From Polyangia bacterium (GTDB taxonomy: Bacteria > Myxococcota_A > Polyangia > Nannocystales > Nannocystaceae), in NCBI GenBank assembly GCA_030424595.1, contig JAUHWG010000015.1, positions 1 to 64,000 of the forward strand: a stretch of DNA of 64,000 nt, written 5' to 3'. Under the pieces are notes generated by a model. The model was given only the letters and a program-made list of their open reading frames with translations, ran no database searches and was not told the origin of the DNA. Shown in pieces: positions 63,854 to 64,000 of this stretch (its first letter is position 1; each line of letters starts with the position of its first letter). The position numbers and the translations under genes were made by a program.

Positions 63854-64000
63854 ATGACGATGCCCGTGACCCACGCCGATCCAGTGGCGCCGGAGGACGG
63901 ACGGCGCGAGGAGCTCTTCTCGACCCGCGACGTCGCCCGCCTCTTCGGCCTCCCGGAGAGCCGGCTGCGCTACTGGGCCCAGACCGGCTTCATCCGCCCG
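63854..64000 (+). CDS. MerR-type HTH regulator, 5' end only
   Basis: ATG 63854 gives 49 codons before the window ends. After a 20-residue polar lead comes FSTRDVARLFGLPESRLRYW and AQTGFIRP, the MerR winged-helix DNA-binding signature (R-LRYW-x-x-x-G). The rest is outside the window, so the effector domain is unknown. It starts 11 bases after the preceding small gene. Confidence 0.72.
   Translation, partial: MTMPVTHADPVAPEDGRREELFSTRDVARLFGLPESRLRYWAQTGFIRP

Overview
The window is very GC-rich DNA (stop-poor antisense frames, GC-ending codons) with the hallmarks of a large myxobacterial genome. These include many lipoproteins with Thr/Ser/Glu low-complexity linkers, MopE-type metal-binding repeats, FG-GAP proteins, a Hanks-type Ser/Thr kinase with a PEGA partner, PAS histidine kinases, a FIST sensor, AGPS-like flavoproteins and DUF1501 partners. 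I infer Myxococcota, most likely a Nannocystaceae-like lineage. This rests on protein style only; there is no rRNA or marker phylogeny here.

Layout. 1-2070: end of a secreted MopE-repeat/thrombospondin-C protein. 2338-9248: minus-strand block with a DUF3820 protein, an OPT transporter plus small membrane protein, a wall- or surface-type beta-domain protein, a voltage-gated-type ion channel and an M49 dipeptidyl peptidase III lipoprotein. 9405-10736: M18 aminopeptidase. 10881-12833: a compact nitric-oxide module (truncated haemoglobin, ferredoxin-reductase, NsrR/Rrf2 regulator). 13012-17130: RelA-like (p)ppGpp synthetase, MBL-fold hydrolase, lipoprotein. 17328-20363: cyclopropane synthase coupled to a flavoprotein with an NTF2-like tail. 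20394-26989: histidine kinase, PlsC, saccharopine-dehydrogenase-like reductase, cNMP-patatin (NTE-type) phospholipase, Kazal lipoprotein. 27282-33318: FGGY kinase, STAS-like protein, GlpD and AGPS-like flavoprotein, probably a glycerol-phosphate/ether-lipid or sugar-acid catabolic set. 33440-40568: FIST sensor coupled to a PAS kinase, then a Hanks kinase coupled to a PEGA protein. 40924-44490: a decayed region with two pseudogenes, a 208-bp repeat copy and two lipoproteins. 44519-48151: DUF1501/cytochrome-type pair. 49229-51403: EF-G paralogue. 51995-57935: tandem radical-SAM protein, HpnA-type epimerase, FG-GAP lipoprotein. 58135-64000: Cys-rich lipoprotein, PHP hydrolase lipoprotein, Fe-superoxide dismutase, glutathione synthetase, a small unknown and the start of a MerR-type regulator.

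Two window-wide signals stand out beyond the genes. Almost every longer intergenic gap carries a short in-register tandem repeat (periods 5, 9, 10, 11, 12 or 13 bp), and some units recur at distant sites. There is also a 208-bp dispersed repeat at 29663 (plus) and 41506 (minus), about 94% identical; one copy abuts and probably truncated a lipoprotein pseudogene. No tRNA, rRNA, CRISPR array, transposase or prophage was seen.
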